Assembly: GCF_000612445.1 (NCBI RefSeq)
Contig: NZ_BALC01000001.1
Span: 62,001 to 126,000 of the forward strand
Origin: Liquorilactobacillus sucicola DSM 21376 = JCM 15457
GTDB lineage: Bacteria > Bacillota > Bacilli > Lactobacillales > Lactobacillaceae
Direction of reading: 5' to 3'
DNA: 64,000 nucleotides
Below are positions 48,676-57,544 of the stretch, piece after piece. Position 1 is the stretch's first letter; every line of letters starts with the position of its first letter. Made by a program: the position numbers and the translations under genes. The notes below the pieces were generated by a model. It did no database searches. It had not been told where the DNA came from and saw only the letters and a list, made by a program, of their open reading frames with translations.

Positions 48676-49257
48676 TTGGAAACGAAAGAAACGATTAGAA
48701 GGCTGCAATTAGAAAGACTTTTAAAACTGAGCGGGACGTGGGCAAAGATGGCTAACGAGTTGGAGCTGTATGAGGCTCTTTTTGCGACTTCAATCTGGCA
48801 AAAAGCTCATAGAATCGGTGTAACGATTAGTTCTAGTATTGAAATTGATACCAAACCGATTATTTTACAGGCACGGCTGCAGTCGAAGGAAGTATATGTA
48901 CCCCGTACCCTTCCCAATCGTCAGATGTCTTTTTTTAAATTGAAACGAAATACTGTAATTGAAAAAAATAGTTTTGGAATATATGAACCACAGATTGATG
49001 CGGAGTTGGTTCGAAAAGAAGAGCTTGATCTCCTGCTGGTTCCTGGATTAGCCTTTTCTTTGCAAGGAGACAGAATAGGTTTTGGGGGCGGCTATTATGA
49101 TCGCTATTTGGCGGATTATAGAGGTGTTTCGGTTTCTTTGGTTGATCCGCAGCGACTATTTGAGGAATGTGCTTGGAAAAAAGAAGAGACTGATCAGCAG
49201 ATAAATAAAATTGTAACAGTAGGAAGTGGGGTTCTAAATGGCATCATGGACGCGTAA
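48676..49257 (+). CDS. fthC: 5-formyltetrahydrofolate cyclo-ligase
   Basis: Converts 5-formyl-THF to 5,10-methenyl-THF with ATP. The 193-residue protein has the family motifs VYVPRTLPNRQMSF, LLLVPGLAFSLQGDRIGFGGGYYDRYL (near residues 119-145) and a final VTVGSGVLN-like segment. The chosen TTG (48676) lies nine bases after AAGGGA. It overlaps the rhomboid gene by 20 bases. Bacillus has the same yqgN-yqgP-yqgQ-glcK order. Confidence 0.93.
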   Translation: METKETIRRLQLERLLKLSGTWAKMANELELYEALFATSIWQKAHRIGVTISSSIEIDTKPIILQARLQSKEVYVPRTLPNRQMSFFKLKRNTVIEKNSFGIYEPQIDAELVRKEELDLLLVPGLAFSLQGDRIGFGGGYYDRYLADYRGVSVSLVDPQRLFEECAWKKEETDQQINKIVTVGSGVLNGIMDA

Positions 49258-49897
49258 ACCATACATAACATATGGTTTAATTGTTATTAATGTAATCGTT
49301 TTTTTGTTAATGACTCTTTTAGGTGGAAGCGAAAATGTTTCTACATTAATAGCTTTTGGGGCCAAAGTAAATACCTTGATTCTTGAAGGACAGTGGTGGC
49401 GCTTTATCACACCTATGTTTCTGCATATCGGGTTTGAACACATTCTGCTTAACATGATAACCTTATATTTTATTGGAACTCAAATTGAAGCTTTCTTTGG
49501 GAGCGGCCGATTTTTGGCGCTTTATTTGCTCAGCGGTATTGGGGGCAATATTGCAAGTTTTACTTTTAATCCGACCGCGCTTTCAGCTGGTGCAAGTACC
49601 GCGCTTTTTGGGCTCTTCGGTGCTTTCTTAATGTTGGGAGAGTCATTTAGAGAGAATCCGTATATTCGTGCAATGTCACGTCAATTTCTACTACTGGTTA
49701 TTTTAAATGTTATTTTCGGGTTTTCTGGTAATGTTGACTTAGCAGGGCATCTTGGCGGTCTTGCTACAGGCTTTTTGGCGGCTTATGTAGTCGGGGTTCC
49801 AATGATTGGCAAAGTGCCTCTGATGAAGCGGCTTGTAAGTTTGTTGGCAATTATTTTTGTTGGTGGTCTTTTGTTGATAATGGGTTTTAAAATATAA
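49238..49897 (+). CDS. Rhomboid-family intramembrane serine protease
   Basis: A 219-residue membrane protease with about six helices. The catalytic serine is Ser120 in GASTALFGLFG, and the histidine is His171 in AGHLGGLATG; the HxxxN pattern (HILLNMITL) lies near 73. The usual GxSG glycine is a threonine here, a frequent lactobacillus variant. It overlaps fthC by 20 bases and precedes yqgQ and glcK, as YqgP does in Bacillus. Confidence 0.93.
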   Translation: MASWTRKPYITYGLIVINVIVFLLMTLLGGSENVSTLIAFGAKVNTLILEGQWWRFITPMFLHIGFEHILLNMITLYFIGTQIEAFFGSGRFLALYLLSGIGGNIASFTFNPTALSAGASTALFGLFGAFLMLGESFRENPYIRAMSRQFLLLVILNVIFGFSGNVDLAGHLGGLATGFLAAYVVGVPMIGKVPLMKRLVSLLAIIFVGGLLLIMGFKI

Positions 49898-49930
49898 GAA
49901 GATCCATTATAATTGGTTGGAGAGGTTTCC

Positions 49931-50143
49931 ATGAAAACACTTTATGATGTACAGCAATTACTAAAGAGATTCGGGATATTTGTTTATGTTGGGAAACGTT
50001 TGTGGGATATTGAATTGATGGCACTTGAGCTTGATCATTTGCATCAGACTGATGTGATTGATAATCACACTTTTATCGCTGCAAAATTGGTATTAGCACG
50101 TGAGCATAAAATTGAAGAGAATAAAGAGCAAAATTGTAACTGA
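49931..50143 (+). CDS. yqgQ: YqgQ-family small protein (DUF910)
   Basis: A 70-residue helical protein beginning MKTLYDVQQLLKRFGIFVY and containing KRLWDIELMALELDHLH. This is the conserved YqgQ (DUF910) family, known only from context. It lies between the rhomboid protease and glcK, its normal position in Bacillus and lactobacilli. The ATG has GGAGAGG seven bases upstream; an earlier TTG has no site. Confidence 0.92.
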   Translation: MKTLYDVQQLLKRFGIFVYVGKRLWDIELMALELDHLHQTDVIDNHTFIAAKLVLAREHKIEENKEQNCN

Positions 50144-50158
50144 CGACGGAGGTATCTT

Positions 50159-51115
50159 ATGGATAAGAAGATAATAGGTGTTGACCTTGGTGGGACAACA
50201 ATTAAGTTTGCCATTCTAACTAAGGAGGGAGATATCCAGCAAAAATGGAGTATCGAGACCAACATCCTTGACGACGGGGCACACATTGTACCTGATATCG
50301 TAAATTCGATTAATCATCATTTAAAATTATATCAAATGAAGCCAGAGCAATTCATTGGAATTGGAATGGGTTCGCCGGGGACTGTTGACATTAAACGTGG
50401 TACCGTTACGGGCGCTTATAATTTAAATTGGAAAAGTGTTCAAGAGGTTAAAAAAATCGTGGAACATGATACCCAGATCAATTTTACGATTGATAATGAT
50501 GCTAACGTTGCGGCTTTAGGAGAACGTTGGAAGGGTGCTGGCGAAAATGATGCTGATGTTGCTTTTATCACATTAGGAACTGGTGTCGGTGGCGGAATCG
50601 TCTCAAACGGTTCCTTGGTACATGGTGTTGGTGCAGCTGGTGAGGTTGGCCACATGAATGTCGAGCCGAACGGTTATTTATGTACATGTGGTAATCATGG
50701 CTGCCTTGAAACTTATGCATCAGCTACGGGAGTTGTTAGAGTTGCACGCGACATGGCTGAAGAATTTTCTGGAGATTCTCAATTGAAGAAACAATTAGAT
50801 GATGGGCAAGAGATCACAGCCAAAATTGTCTTTGATTTAGCAAAGCAGAACGATATTTTGGCCAAAATGGTAATTGATCGGGTATGTCACTATTTGGGAG
50901 TGGCTTGTGCGAACATTGGCAACCTGTTAAATCCATCATTTGTTGTTATTGGGGGCGGAGTATCAGCTGCTGGTACATTTTTGTTAAATAATGTTGAAGA
51001 ACATTTTGCTAAATATGCATTTCCGTCGGTTCGTAAAACAACACATTTACGATTGGCACAACTTGGCAATGAAGCTGGTGTTGTGGGTGCCGCTTCACTT
51101 GCTTTATCTCTGTGA
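50159..51115 (+). CDS. glcK: ROK-family glucokinase
   Basis: Phosphorylates glucose with ATP. The 318-residue protein has the phosphate loop GVDLGGTTIKFA near residue 5, the sugar-binding ENDANVAALGE-like segment (IDNDANVAALGERW) near 116, and the ROK signature with the zinc site GHMNVEPNGYLCTCGNHGCLE (three cysteines, near 163). An ATG after GGAGG starts it. It follows yqgQ by 15 bases. Confidence 0.96.
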   Translation: MDKKIIGVDLGGTTIKFAILTKEGDIQQKWSIETNILDDGAHIVPDIVNSINHHLKLYQMKPEQFIGIGMGSPGTVDIKRGTVTGAYNLNWKSVQEVKKIVEHDTQINFTIDNDANVAALGERWKGAGENDADVAFITLGTGVGGGIVSNGSLVHGVGAAGEVGHMNVEPNGYLCTCGNHGCLETYASATGVVRVARDMAEEFSGDSQLKKQLDDGQEITAKIVFDLAKQNDILAKMVIDRVCHYLGVACANIGNLLNPSFVVIGGGVSAAGTFLLNNVEEHFAKYAFPSVRKTTHLRLAQLGNEAGVVGAASLALSL

Positions 51116-51167
51116 TACAGCTTGATTCAGTGGTATTTTGATTTTATGTGAGGGGAAGATCTAGAAT

Positions 51168-51578
51168 ATGGCTTTACAGAAAATATCGGTTTTAGGGATT
51201 GTTAATATTGTATTGTTGGTAATTCTTCTGGCTATTATTGGCAATCAATTGTATCTCTGGTTGAAAGGGCGCAAGGTTGCCAAAATAGTTGAGAATGATG
51301 AATTTAAAAAGGGAATGCATAGAGCTCAATTAATTGATTTGCGCGAGAAAGATAACTTTAATGCTGGTCACATTATGGGAGCAAGAAACATTCCTTTTGG
51401 TCAGTTCCGTGTTATGAAAGATTCAATTCGGAAAGATATGCCTGTTTACCTTTATGACCAGGGAAAATCTCTGAGTACGCGAGTGGCAATCAAGTTACAT
51501 AAGGACGGCTATCAGGATATTTACATTTTGAAGTCAGGATTCGAGCGGTGGGATGGCCGTGTCAAGAAGAGTAAGTGA
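51168..51578 (+). CDS. Membrane-anchored rhodanese-like protein (YqhL-like), no catalytic Cys
   Basis: A 136-residue protein with one N-terminal helix (residues 8-28) and a cytoplasmic rhodanese domain with LIDLREKDNFNAGHIMGARNIPF. The active-site loop reads YDQGKSLSTR, with Asp97 where sulfurtransferases have cysteine, so it is probably not an enzyme. It follows glcK, as yqhL does in Bacillus. It probably binds a partner protein rather than moving sulfur. Confidence 0.9.
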   Translation: MALQKISVLGIVNIVLLVILLAIIGNQLYLWLKGRKVAKIVENDEFKKGMHRAQLIDLREKDNFNAGHIMGARNIPFGQFRVMKDSIRKDMPVYLYDQGKSLSTRVAIKLHKDGYQDIYILKSGFERWDGRVKKSK

Positions 51579-51590
51579 GTTTGTTTGACA

Positions 51591-51632
51591 AAAAATGCGA
51601 ATTATTTGCCGCGGCAAATAATTCGCATTTTT
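51591..51632. terminator. Perfect 42-base palindromic bidirectional terminator
   Basis: AAAAATGCGAATTATTTGCC and its exact complement form a loopless palindrome with A- and T-runs at either end. It lies between the rhodanese gene (+) and the DUF3042 gene (-) and can end both. Confidence 0.9.
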
Positions 51633-51653
51633 ATTCGGAGTAAAGAGTCCGCT

Positions 51654-51830
51654 TTAATATTGATGAGCTGAGTGCCGTTTACGAATAGCACGACGTCGAT
51701 GTTCATCGATCTCAGCTTCCTTTTCCTCAATGGGATCAACAATTGTTTTTTTAAAAGCATAGAAGCAACCAGCAGTTACACCAACAGTAGCTGCTACTCC
51801 AACAAAGATTCCTTTAGCAAAATTTTTCAT
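51654..51830 (-). CDS. DUF3042-family small protein
   Basis: A 58-residue protein with an N-terminal hydrophobic helix (MKNFAKGIFVGVAATVGV...), a proline break (VDPIEEKE) and a basic tail (RRRAIRKRHS). It matches the DUF3042 family, which is common and uncharacterised in lactobacilli. The start has GGAGGG about nine bases upstream. Its transcript is ended by the palindromic terminator it shares with the opposite gene. Confidence 0.9.
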   Translation of the reverse strand: MKNFAKGIFVGVAATVGVTAGCFYAFKKTIVDPIEEKEAEIDEHRRRAIRKRHSAHQY

Positions 51831-51857
51831 ATATTACCCTCCTCAACCTGCTACTAC

Positions 51858-51886
51858 ATGATACATTATGAATGATTTTAGAACAA
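51858..51886 (-). promoter_or_regulatory. Promoter of the DUF3042 gene
   Basis: Minus strand: TTGTTC (51881-51886), 17 bases, TATCAT (51858-51863). Confidence 0.55.
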
Positions 51887-51966
51887 ATATCCAGTTTTAT
51901 GTATTACTGTGTTAATTGAAATGAAGCGATTTATCCAAAAATAAATATGCGAAGAGGGTTGAGATA

Positions 51967-52896
51967 ATGAGCAAAAAAATACTTCTTATTGTTGGACCGA
52001 CAGCAGTTGGAAAAACGGAGCTTTCAATTGAAATAGCACAAAGATTTAATGGTGCTGTTATTTCAGGTGATTCGATGCAATTTTATCGAAAACTTGATAT
52101 TGGGACTGCTAAAATAAAAAAAAGTGAAATGCAAGGTATTACGCACTATATGATTGACATTAGGAACGTCGATGAGCGCTTTTCAGTTGCTGACTTTGTC
52201 AGAAATTGCCGTCAAAAAATTGATGAGATCTTAGCTCAAGGAAAACTTCCGCTAATTGTAGGAGGGACAGGCTTTTATTTGCAAGCCCTCTTGGATAATT
52301 TTCAATTAGGAGATGATTCATATGATAATGCGTTATCTTTGCGTTCAAAGTGGCATAAGTACGCATTAGAAATGGGCAAACTTGAACTGTGGAAGAGATT
52401 AGAAGAGATTGACCCTCAAGCTGCTGCAAAAATTCCACCAAATAATGAAAGAAGAGTAGTTCGGGCGTTAGAGGTCTTTGAAAAAACAGGTAAACTTTTT
52501 TCAAGTCAAAATGATCAGGCAAATGCTGAATTTGATCCCTTGCTTATAGGACTGACAACCGACCGACGCTTGTTATATGAACGAATAAATAAACGTGTTG
52601 ACTTGATGTTAAACGCAGGTTTGGCTGCCGAAGCTCGTTGGCTTTTTGAAAGTGGCGGAGAAAACCTTCCAGCGGGACGTGGAATAGGTTACAAGGAACT
52701 TTATGAATATTTTGAAGGGAAGATTGAGTTAGAAAATGCGATTACTGAAATAAAGAAAAATTCCAGACATTACGCTAAAAGACAGTTGACATGGTTTAGA
52801 AATAAAATGGAAGTTAATTGGTTTGATATTTTAAACAACCCAACGGATAAAAAGCTGATAACTGAAAAAGTCCAAAAATGGTTAGTTAAGGAGTAG
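51967..52896 (+). CDS. miaA: tRNA dimethylallyltransferase
   Basis: Adds the isopentenyl group to A37 of tRNAs reading UNN codons. The 309-residue P-loop protein has GPTAVGKTELS near residue 10, the ISGDSMQFYRKLDIGTAK block near 34 and GGTGFYLQALL near 99. The ATG follows a GAGGGTTGAG region. It precedes a YnbB homologue, the glnR cluster layout of Bacillus without hfq or hflX. Confidence 0.96.
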   Translation: MSKKILLIVGPTAVGKTELSIEIAQRFNGAVISGDSMQFYRKLDIGTAKIKKSEMQGITHYMIDIRNVDERFSVADFVRNCRQKIDEILAQGKLPLIVGGTGFYLQALLDNFQLGDDSYDNALSLRSKWHKYALEMGKLELWKRLEEIDPQAAAKIPPNNERRVVRALEVFEKTGKLFSSQNDQANAEFDPLLIGLTTDRRLLYERINKRVDLMLNAGLAAEARWLFESGGENLPAGRGIGYKELYEYFEGKIELENAITEIKKNSRHYAKRQLTWFRNKMEVNWFDILNNPTDKKLITEKVQKWLVKE

Positions 52897-52902
52897 ATAA
52901 AA

Positions 52903-54165
52903 ATGGCATTTTCATGGAAAGAAAAATTACCAGAGGAACTACAACAAAAAATTACGGATGTTGAAAAGCAGATAGCAGGCAAACTACACGAAATAGATGA
53001 ACAAGTTGTTTATAATCAAATGCGGGTTTTGGAATGTTTTCGGAAACATCATGTTGCAGAAGAAGATTTTGCCGGTTCTACTGGTTACGGGTATGATGAT
53101 TTAGGACGTGCTAAGCTTGATGCTATTTATGCTGACTATTTTCATACTGATGATGCAATTGTTAGGCCACAATTGATTTCTGGTACACATGCGATAACAA
53201 CTAGTTTATTTGGTGTTTTACGACCTAACGACACACTTTTTTATTTAACTGGAATGCCTTACGATACAATCCAACAGGTTATAGGAGTTGTTGGCAATGA
53301 AGCGGGGAACATGAAGGATTATAAGATAGATTTTGATTACGCACCATTACTTGATGATGGTAAAGTTGATTTTGATTTTGCCGAAAAAAAGTTACGTGAA
53401 AATAAGACTATCAAAGTTGTTGCTATTCAAAGGTCGCGCGGATACGCATTACGCAAGAGCTTTACTGTCTCTGAAATAAAAGAAATGATTTCATTTGTAC
53501 GCCAAGTGCTGCCTAATGTAATTATTTTTATCGATAATTGCTATGGTGAGTTTTCAGAAACGCAAGAACCGACAGAGTTCGGCGCGGATTTGATGGCAGG
53601 TTCGCTCTACAAAAATGCTGGTGCAGGGATTGCCAAGACAGGAGCTTATATTGTTGGCAAGAAGGAACTGATAAAACAAGCAGGGAATCGGTTGAATGTG
53701 CCTGGTGCTGGTAAGAATGAAGGAGCAACGATTGGCCATATGCGTGACATGTACCATGGCTTTTTTGTCGCACCAAGTGTAACAGGTGATGCAATAAAAG
53801 GTGCGATCTTTACGAGTGCTTTGCTCGAAAAAATGGATCTAGATGTTTCACCTAAGTGGAACGACGCAAGAACTGACTTGGTACAGACGGTGAATCTGGG
53901 CAGTCCACAAGCAATGATTGATTTTTGCAGTGCGATCCAACACTATTCACCAGTAAATTCTTTTGTTGATCCTGTTCCAAGCAAGATGGAAGGTTATGAA
54001 GATGAAGAGATCATGGCATCTGGAAGTTTTACAGAAGGTTCAACGATTGAGTTATCTTCTGATGGTCCGATGCGGCCCCCGTATACTCTGTATATTCAAG
54101 GTGGACTTACGTATGCACATGTGAAGATAGCGATCAGCAATGCAGTGAAAGAAACTTTTTTCTAA
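52903..54165 (+). CDS. YnbB-like PLP-dependent protein (methionine gamma-lyase family)
   Basis: A 420-residue fold-type I PLP protein of the group often annotated as aluminium-resistance or methionine gamma-lyase family. The predicted PLP-lysine is in AGSLYKNAGAGIAKTGAY near residue 235. The N-terminal part contains STGYGYDDLGRAKLD, and the substrate-loop segment is SGTHAITTSLFG. Its reaction is not established. It starts six bases after miaA and precedes glnR, like Bacillus ynbB. Confidence 0.88.
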   Translation: MAFSWKEKLPEELQQKITDVEKQIAGKLHEIDEQVVYNQMRVLECFRKHHVAEEDFAGSTGYGYDDLGRAKLDAIYADYFHTDDAIVRPQLISGTHAITTSLFGVLRPNDTLFYLTGMPYDTIQQVIGVVGNEAGNMKDYKIDFDYAPLLDDGKVDFDFAEKKLRENKTIKVVAIQRSRGYALRKSFTVSEIKEMISFVRQVLPNVIIFIDNCYGEFSETQEPTEFGADLMAGSLYKNAGAGIAKTGAYIVGKKELIKQAGNRLNVPGAGKNEGATIGHMRDMYHGFFVAPSVTGDAIKGAIFTSALLEKMDLDVSPKWNDARTDLVQTVNLGSPQAMIDFCSAIQHYSPVNSFVDPVPSKMEGYEDEEIMASGSFTEGSTIELSSDGPMRPPYTLYIQGGLTYAHVKIAISNAVKETFF

Positions 54166-54174
54166 ATTAAATCA

Positions 54175-54191
54175 TGTAAGAAAAAGTGACA
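54175..54191 (+). promoter_or_regulatory. GlnR operator upstream of glnRA
   Basis: TGTAA, seven bases, TGACA exactly fits the GlnR/TnrA consensus TGTNA-N7-TNACA. It ends eight bases before the -35 box, a typical place for nitrogen repression of glnRA. Confidence 0.85.
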
Positions 54192-54198
54192 TTGAATG

Positions 54199-54227
54199 TT
54201 GACAATTAATTTATGAATTGCTATGAT
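54199..54227 (+). promoter_or_regulatory. Promoter of glnRA
   Basis: A perfect TTGACA at 54199-54204, 17 bases, and TATGAT at 54222-54227. Confidence 0.85.
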
Positions 54228-54254
54228 AGGATCGTAGCTTAGAGGAGGGTTGTT

Positions 54255-54644
54255 ATGAAAGAAAAGGAACTCAGACGCTCGCTTGCTGTCTTGCCAATTG
54301 GGACTGTTATGAGACTTACAAATCTTTCGGCTAGACAGATCAGGTATTATGAGGAACAGCAGTTGGTGACGCCTAAAAGAAATGAGGGTAACCGGCGAAT
54401 GTATTCTCTAAATGATATTGATCGTTTACTGGAAATTAGAGATTTTCTTGACGAAGGCATAAATATGGCGGGGATTAAGCATATTTATGACGAAAAGGCG
54501 CGAAAAGAGGCTCAAAAAAAAGCACAATTGGAAAAACCATTGACTGATAGAGATGTTCGCAAGATATTGCGTGACGAATTTATGTCTGTTAGCGGTTTGG
54601 TGCGAGAAGATGAGGTTTCTTTCAAACATAACAAGAACTTCTAA
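54255..54644 (+). CDS. glnR: Glutamine synthetase repressor GlnR (MerR family)
   Basis: A 129-residue MerR-type regulator that represses glnRA when nitrogen is plentiful. The N-terminal winged helix has LTNLSARQIRYYEEQQLVTPKRNEGNRR (residues 22-49), and the C-terminal tail senses glutamine synthetase. A GlnR box lies directly upstream, so it is autoregulated. glnA follows 23 bases downstream. Confidence 0.95.
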   Translation: MKEKELRRSLAVLPIGTVMRLTNLSARQIRYYEEQQLVTPKRNEGNRRMYSLNDIDRLLEIRDFLDEGINMAGIKHIYDEKARKEAQKKAQLEKPLTDRDVRKILRDEFMSVSGLVREDEVSFKHNKNF

Positions 54645-54667
54645 TTCCAGATAAGGAGTGATTCACA

Positions 54668-56010
54668 ATGGTAAAGCCTAGTTATACGAAGGATGATATT
54701 CGAAAGATTGCGAAAGACGAGAATGTTAAGTTCCTGCGCTTAATGTTTACGGATTTATATGGTGTTATTAAAAATGTTGAGGTACCAATTAGTCAATTAG
54801 ATAAACTACTGGACAATAAGTTGATGTTTGATGGCTCCTCAATTGATGGGTTTGTCCGCATTGAAGAAAGTGATATGTGGCTGTATCCGGATCTTTCAAC
54901 GTGGATGATTTTCCCATGGGGTAATGAACATGGAAAGGTTGCTCGTGTCATCTGTGAAGTTTACAATGCGGATCGTACACCATTCATCGGGGATCCTCGT
55001 AACAACTTAATTCGTGTGCTTTCTGAGATGAAAAAATTAGGCTTTACTGAGTTTAACATTGGGCCTGAACCAGAATTTTTCTTGTTCAAGCTTGATCCCC
55101 AAACTGGAAAACCAACCACTGATTTGAATGATAAGGGAAGTTACTTCGATTTAGCTCCTATTGATCTCGGTGAAAATTGCCGACGTGATATCGTGCTTGA
55201 ACTTGAAAGCATGGGCTTTGATGTTGAAGCATCTCATCATGAAGTGGCTCCTGGACAACATGAGATTGACTTTAAATATGCAGATGCGCTGCATGCTTGT
55301 GACAACATCCAACGTTCAAACTTGTTGTTAAAACTGTTGCTAGAAAACATGGGTTGCATGCAACCTTCATGCCTAAACCATTAGACAGGATTAATGGGTC
55401 AGGTATGCATATCAATATGTCTTTGTTCGGTGAGAATGGAAATGCATTCTTTGATGAAAAAGATGATATGCAGCTTTCTGAGAAGGCACGTTATTTCTTA
55501 GGGGGACTTTTGAAACATGCACGTAGTTTTACAGCTATTACGAATCCAACTGTTAATTCATATAAGAGGTTAGTACCTGGGTACGAGGCTCCTGTATATG
55601 TTGCATGGTCAGGTCGTAATAGGTCGCCTCTTGTTCGTGTTCCAATTGCTCGAGGATTGTCAACTCGTCTCGAACTGCGGAGCGTTGATCCTTCAGCAAA
55701 CCCGTATCTGGCAATTGCTTCCATTCTTGAAGCCGGCCTTGATGGTTTGCGGAATAAAATTGAACCTCCTAAGCCAGTGGATCGCAACATTTATGTAATG
55801 GATAAGGAAGAGCGTGAAGCAAACGGTATTACTGATCTGCCGTCAACATTGCATAATGCGCTAAAGGCTCTTGAAAAAGATGAAGTTATCGGTAAGTCTT
55901 TAGGGCCGCATTTGTACCAAAGTTTCCTTGAGGGCAAACGACTTGAATGGGAAGCATATCGTCAAGAAGTTTCACAATGGGAAAGAGACCAGTACTTAGA
56001 GCTTTATTGA
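54668..56010 (+). CDS. glnA: Glutamine synthetase type I, frameshifted
   Basis: Makes glutamine from glutamate and ammonia; the enzyme also signals to GlnR. The first frame (54668-55384) covers the N-terminal beta-grasp domain ([17 protein letters not shown]) and DGSSIDGF, ending early. The second carries the active-site core ([44 protein letters not shown]). One extra A in CCAACG near 55311 restores [20 protein letters not shown] and a 447-residue protein. The regulatory loop of Gram-positive GlnA appears normal. Confidence 0.92.
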
Positions 56011-56045
56011 AAAAATAAACGAATGGTAACACGTTAAAAATTAAG

Positions 56046-56087
56046 AATAGGGAGCTGGGCCAAAATACTTTGGTTCAGCTCCCTATT
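56046..56087 (+). terminator. Hairpin terminator after glnA
   Basis: AATAGGGAGCTG pairs with CAGCTCCCTATT, with CCAAA/TTTGG extending the stem. The tail is only weakly T-rich. Confidence 0.7.
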
Positions 56088-56173
56088 TAAAATCTTGTTG
56101 ACTACGAAGTAAGTTAATATACAAAAATTAATGTCCAGTAGTATACTTCAATTTTTGAATTTAAGGCAAGTTC

Positions 56174-56491
56174 TTATGCTAAGGACAGATATTTTATTTG
56201 TTCTAAGTTTACCAAGAAAGATATATTAGTTGTGAGTGTATCCAATTTAAAATAATTTTTTTTATCTTTGCTGCGATTGATATAACCAGTCGCAAAAAAC
56301 TCGTTTTTATGCGTATCAAGTAAACACAGCTTGATTAAACTATGCTTTTGGATGGCTTGATTGATAAAAAAGTTTAATTGAAATTTAGGCATTTGCTGTA
56401 AAAAACTATCTTTCTTGGGTTCTGCAGTTGCAAATTGGCTTTGAAGTGTCTGTGTTAATTGCTGAAAAGTTGTTTTTTTAAGTTCAAGCAT
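56174..56491 (-). CDS. Small SOS-controlled protein, possibly YolD-like
   Basis: A 105-residue protein with no signal or membrane segment. The N-terminal half is helical and polar (LELKKTTFQQLTQTLQSQFA). The C-terminal half looks like a small beta-barrel (IKLCLLDTHKNEFFATGYINRS...LVNLEQIKYLSL), as in YolD-like proteins that accompany UmuC polymerases. The YolD link is a weak resemblance. The start (complement of 56489-56491) has AAAGGAG eight bases away. Two LexA-type boxes at its promoter make damage induction very likely. It is a lone gene with no polymerase next to it. Confidence 0.75.
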   Translation of the reverse strand: MLELKKTTFQQLTQTLQSQFATAEPKKDSFLQQMPKFQLNFFINQAIQKHSLIKLCLLDTHKNEFFATGYINRSKDKKNYFKLDTLTTNISFLVNLEQIKYLSLA

Positions 56492-56506
56492 AATATAACT
56501 CCTTTC

Positions 56507-56557
56507 AGAACAAATGTTCGATATACCTATTATAAGAACAAACGTTCGAATTTGCAA
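56507..56557 (-). promoter_or_regulatory. SOS promoter with two LexA boxes
   Basis: On the minus strand TTGCAA (56552-56557), 17 bases and TATAAT (56529-56534). CGAACGTTTGTTCT (56535-56548) fills the spacer, and CGAACATTTGTTCT (56507-56520) lies just downstream of the -10. Both fit the Gram-positive LexA/DinR pattern GAAC-N4-GTTC. Confidence 0.85.
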
Positions 56558-56675
56558 GAGCTTATTTTAAGTCTAATTAAAATAATAATTGAATTTTGCT
56601 AAGATATGCTTGAAAAAAAGCTTAAAATAGCACATTATGGAATTAACACATTATTTTAGAGGGGAAATTAAAAAC

Positions 56676-57296
56676 ATGTCTAACAGGGGAATGCTGATCG
56701 TACTATCTGGTCCTTCGGGAGTAGGAAAGGGAACTGTGAGAAAAGCCATTTTTGAACAGGATGACAACAAGTTTCACTACTCCATTTCAATGACCACACG
56801 GGCAATGAGACCTGGCGAAGTTAATGGCCGTGATTACTTCTTTGTTTCCAAAGAACAATTTGAAAATGAAATTGCTACAGGTGGAATGCTAGAGTATGCA
56901 CGATATGTTGACAACTACTATGGGACACCATTAAAATATGTCAATGAAATGCTCGATAGTGGGAAAGATGTATTTCTAGAAATCGAAGTCAATGGTGCCA
57001 TGCAAGTTAGAGAAAAGTGCCCAGATGGCTTGTTCATCTTTTTAACCCCGCCGGATTTGATGGAATTGCGGCATCGCATCATCGAAAGAGGTACAGACGA
57101 TTTAGCGACGATTGACAAGCGGATGGAAAAAGCGGTCGATGAAATAGAAATGATGCAGAATTACGACTATGCTGTCGTAAATGACGAGGTTCCATCTGCT
57201 GTTGAAAAAATTAAGACAATTATTCGAGCAGAACGTTGGCGTGTAAAACGCTTTTTGCCAGACTACAAAAAACAACTAGGAGATGTTTTGAAATGA
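56676..57296 (+). CDS. gmk: Guanylate kinase
   Basis: Phosphorylates GMP to GDP. The 206-residue protein has the P-loop GPSGVGKGT near residue 11 and the GMP-binding block [22 protein letters not shown] near 36. The ATG at 56676 gives the standard start and has GAGGGG about eleven bases upstream; an ATG at 56637 would add thirteen residues. It overlaps rpoZ by four bases, the usual gmk-rpoZ pair. Confidence 0.96.
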   Translation: MSNRGMLIVLSGPSGVGKGTVRKAIFEQDDNKFHYSISMTTRAMRPGEVNGRDYFFVSKEQFENEIATGGMLEYARYVDNYYGTPLKYVNEMLDSGKDVFLEIEVNGAMQVREKCPDGLFIFLTPPDLMELRHRIIERGTDDLATIDKRMEKAVDEIEMMQNYDYAVVNDEVPSAVEKIKTIIRAERWRVKRFLPDYKKQLGDVLK

Positions 57297-57505
57297 TATT
57301 ATATCCATCTGTTGATGATTTATTAGAAAAAGTTGATTCGCGTTACTCGTTGATAATGTTGGCTAGCAAGCGGGCACATGAACTTGATGCAGGAGCTTTG
57401 CCAATGTTAAGCGAGTATAAATCAGTTAAAAATGTTGGTAAGGCTTTAGAAGAGATTGCAAGTGGTGATTTGATTATTGATCCCGATGAGCGCGAAAAGG
57501 TATAA
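57293..57505 (+). CDS. rpoZ: RNA polymerase omega subunit
   Basis: A 70-residue subunit that helps assemble RNA polymerase around beta-prime. It has the core segment [18 protein letters not shown] near residue 15. The ATG overlaps the gmk stop, and AGGAG lies eight bases upstream. A long hairpin region follows before coaBC; in many Firmicutes gmk, rpoZ, coaBC and priA lie in this order. Confidence 0.96.
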   Translation: MILYPSVDDLLEKVDSRYSLIMLASKRAHELDAGALPMLSEYKSVKNVGKALEEIASGDLIIDPDEREKV

Positions 57506-57544
57506 AGTACTATAAAAATAATTAAGTTTTATTTACAGCAGGTA

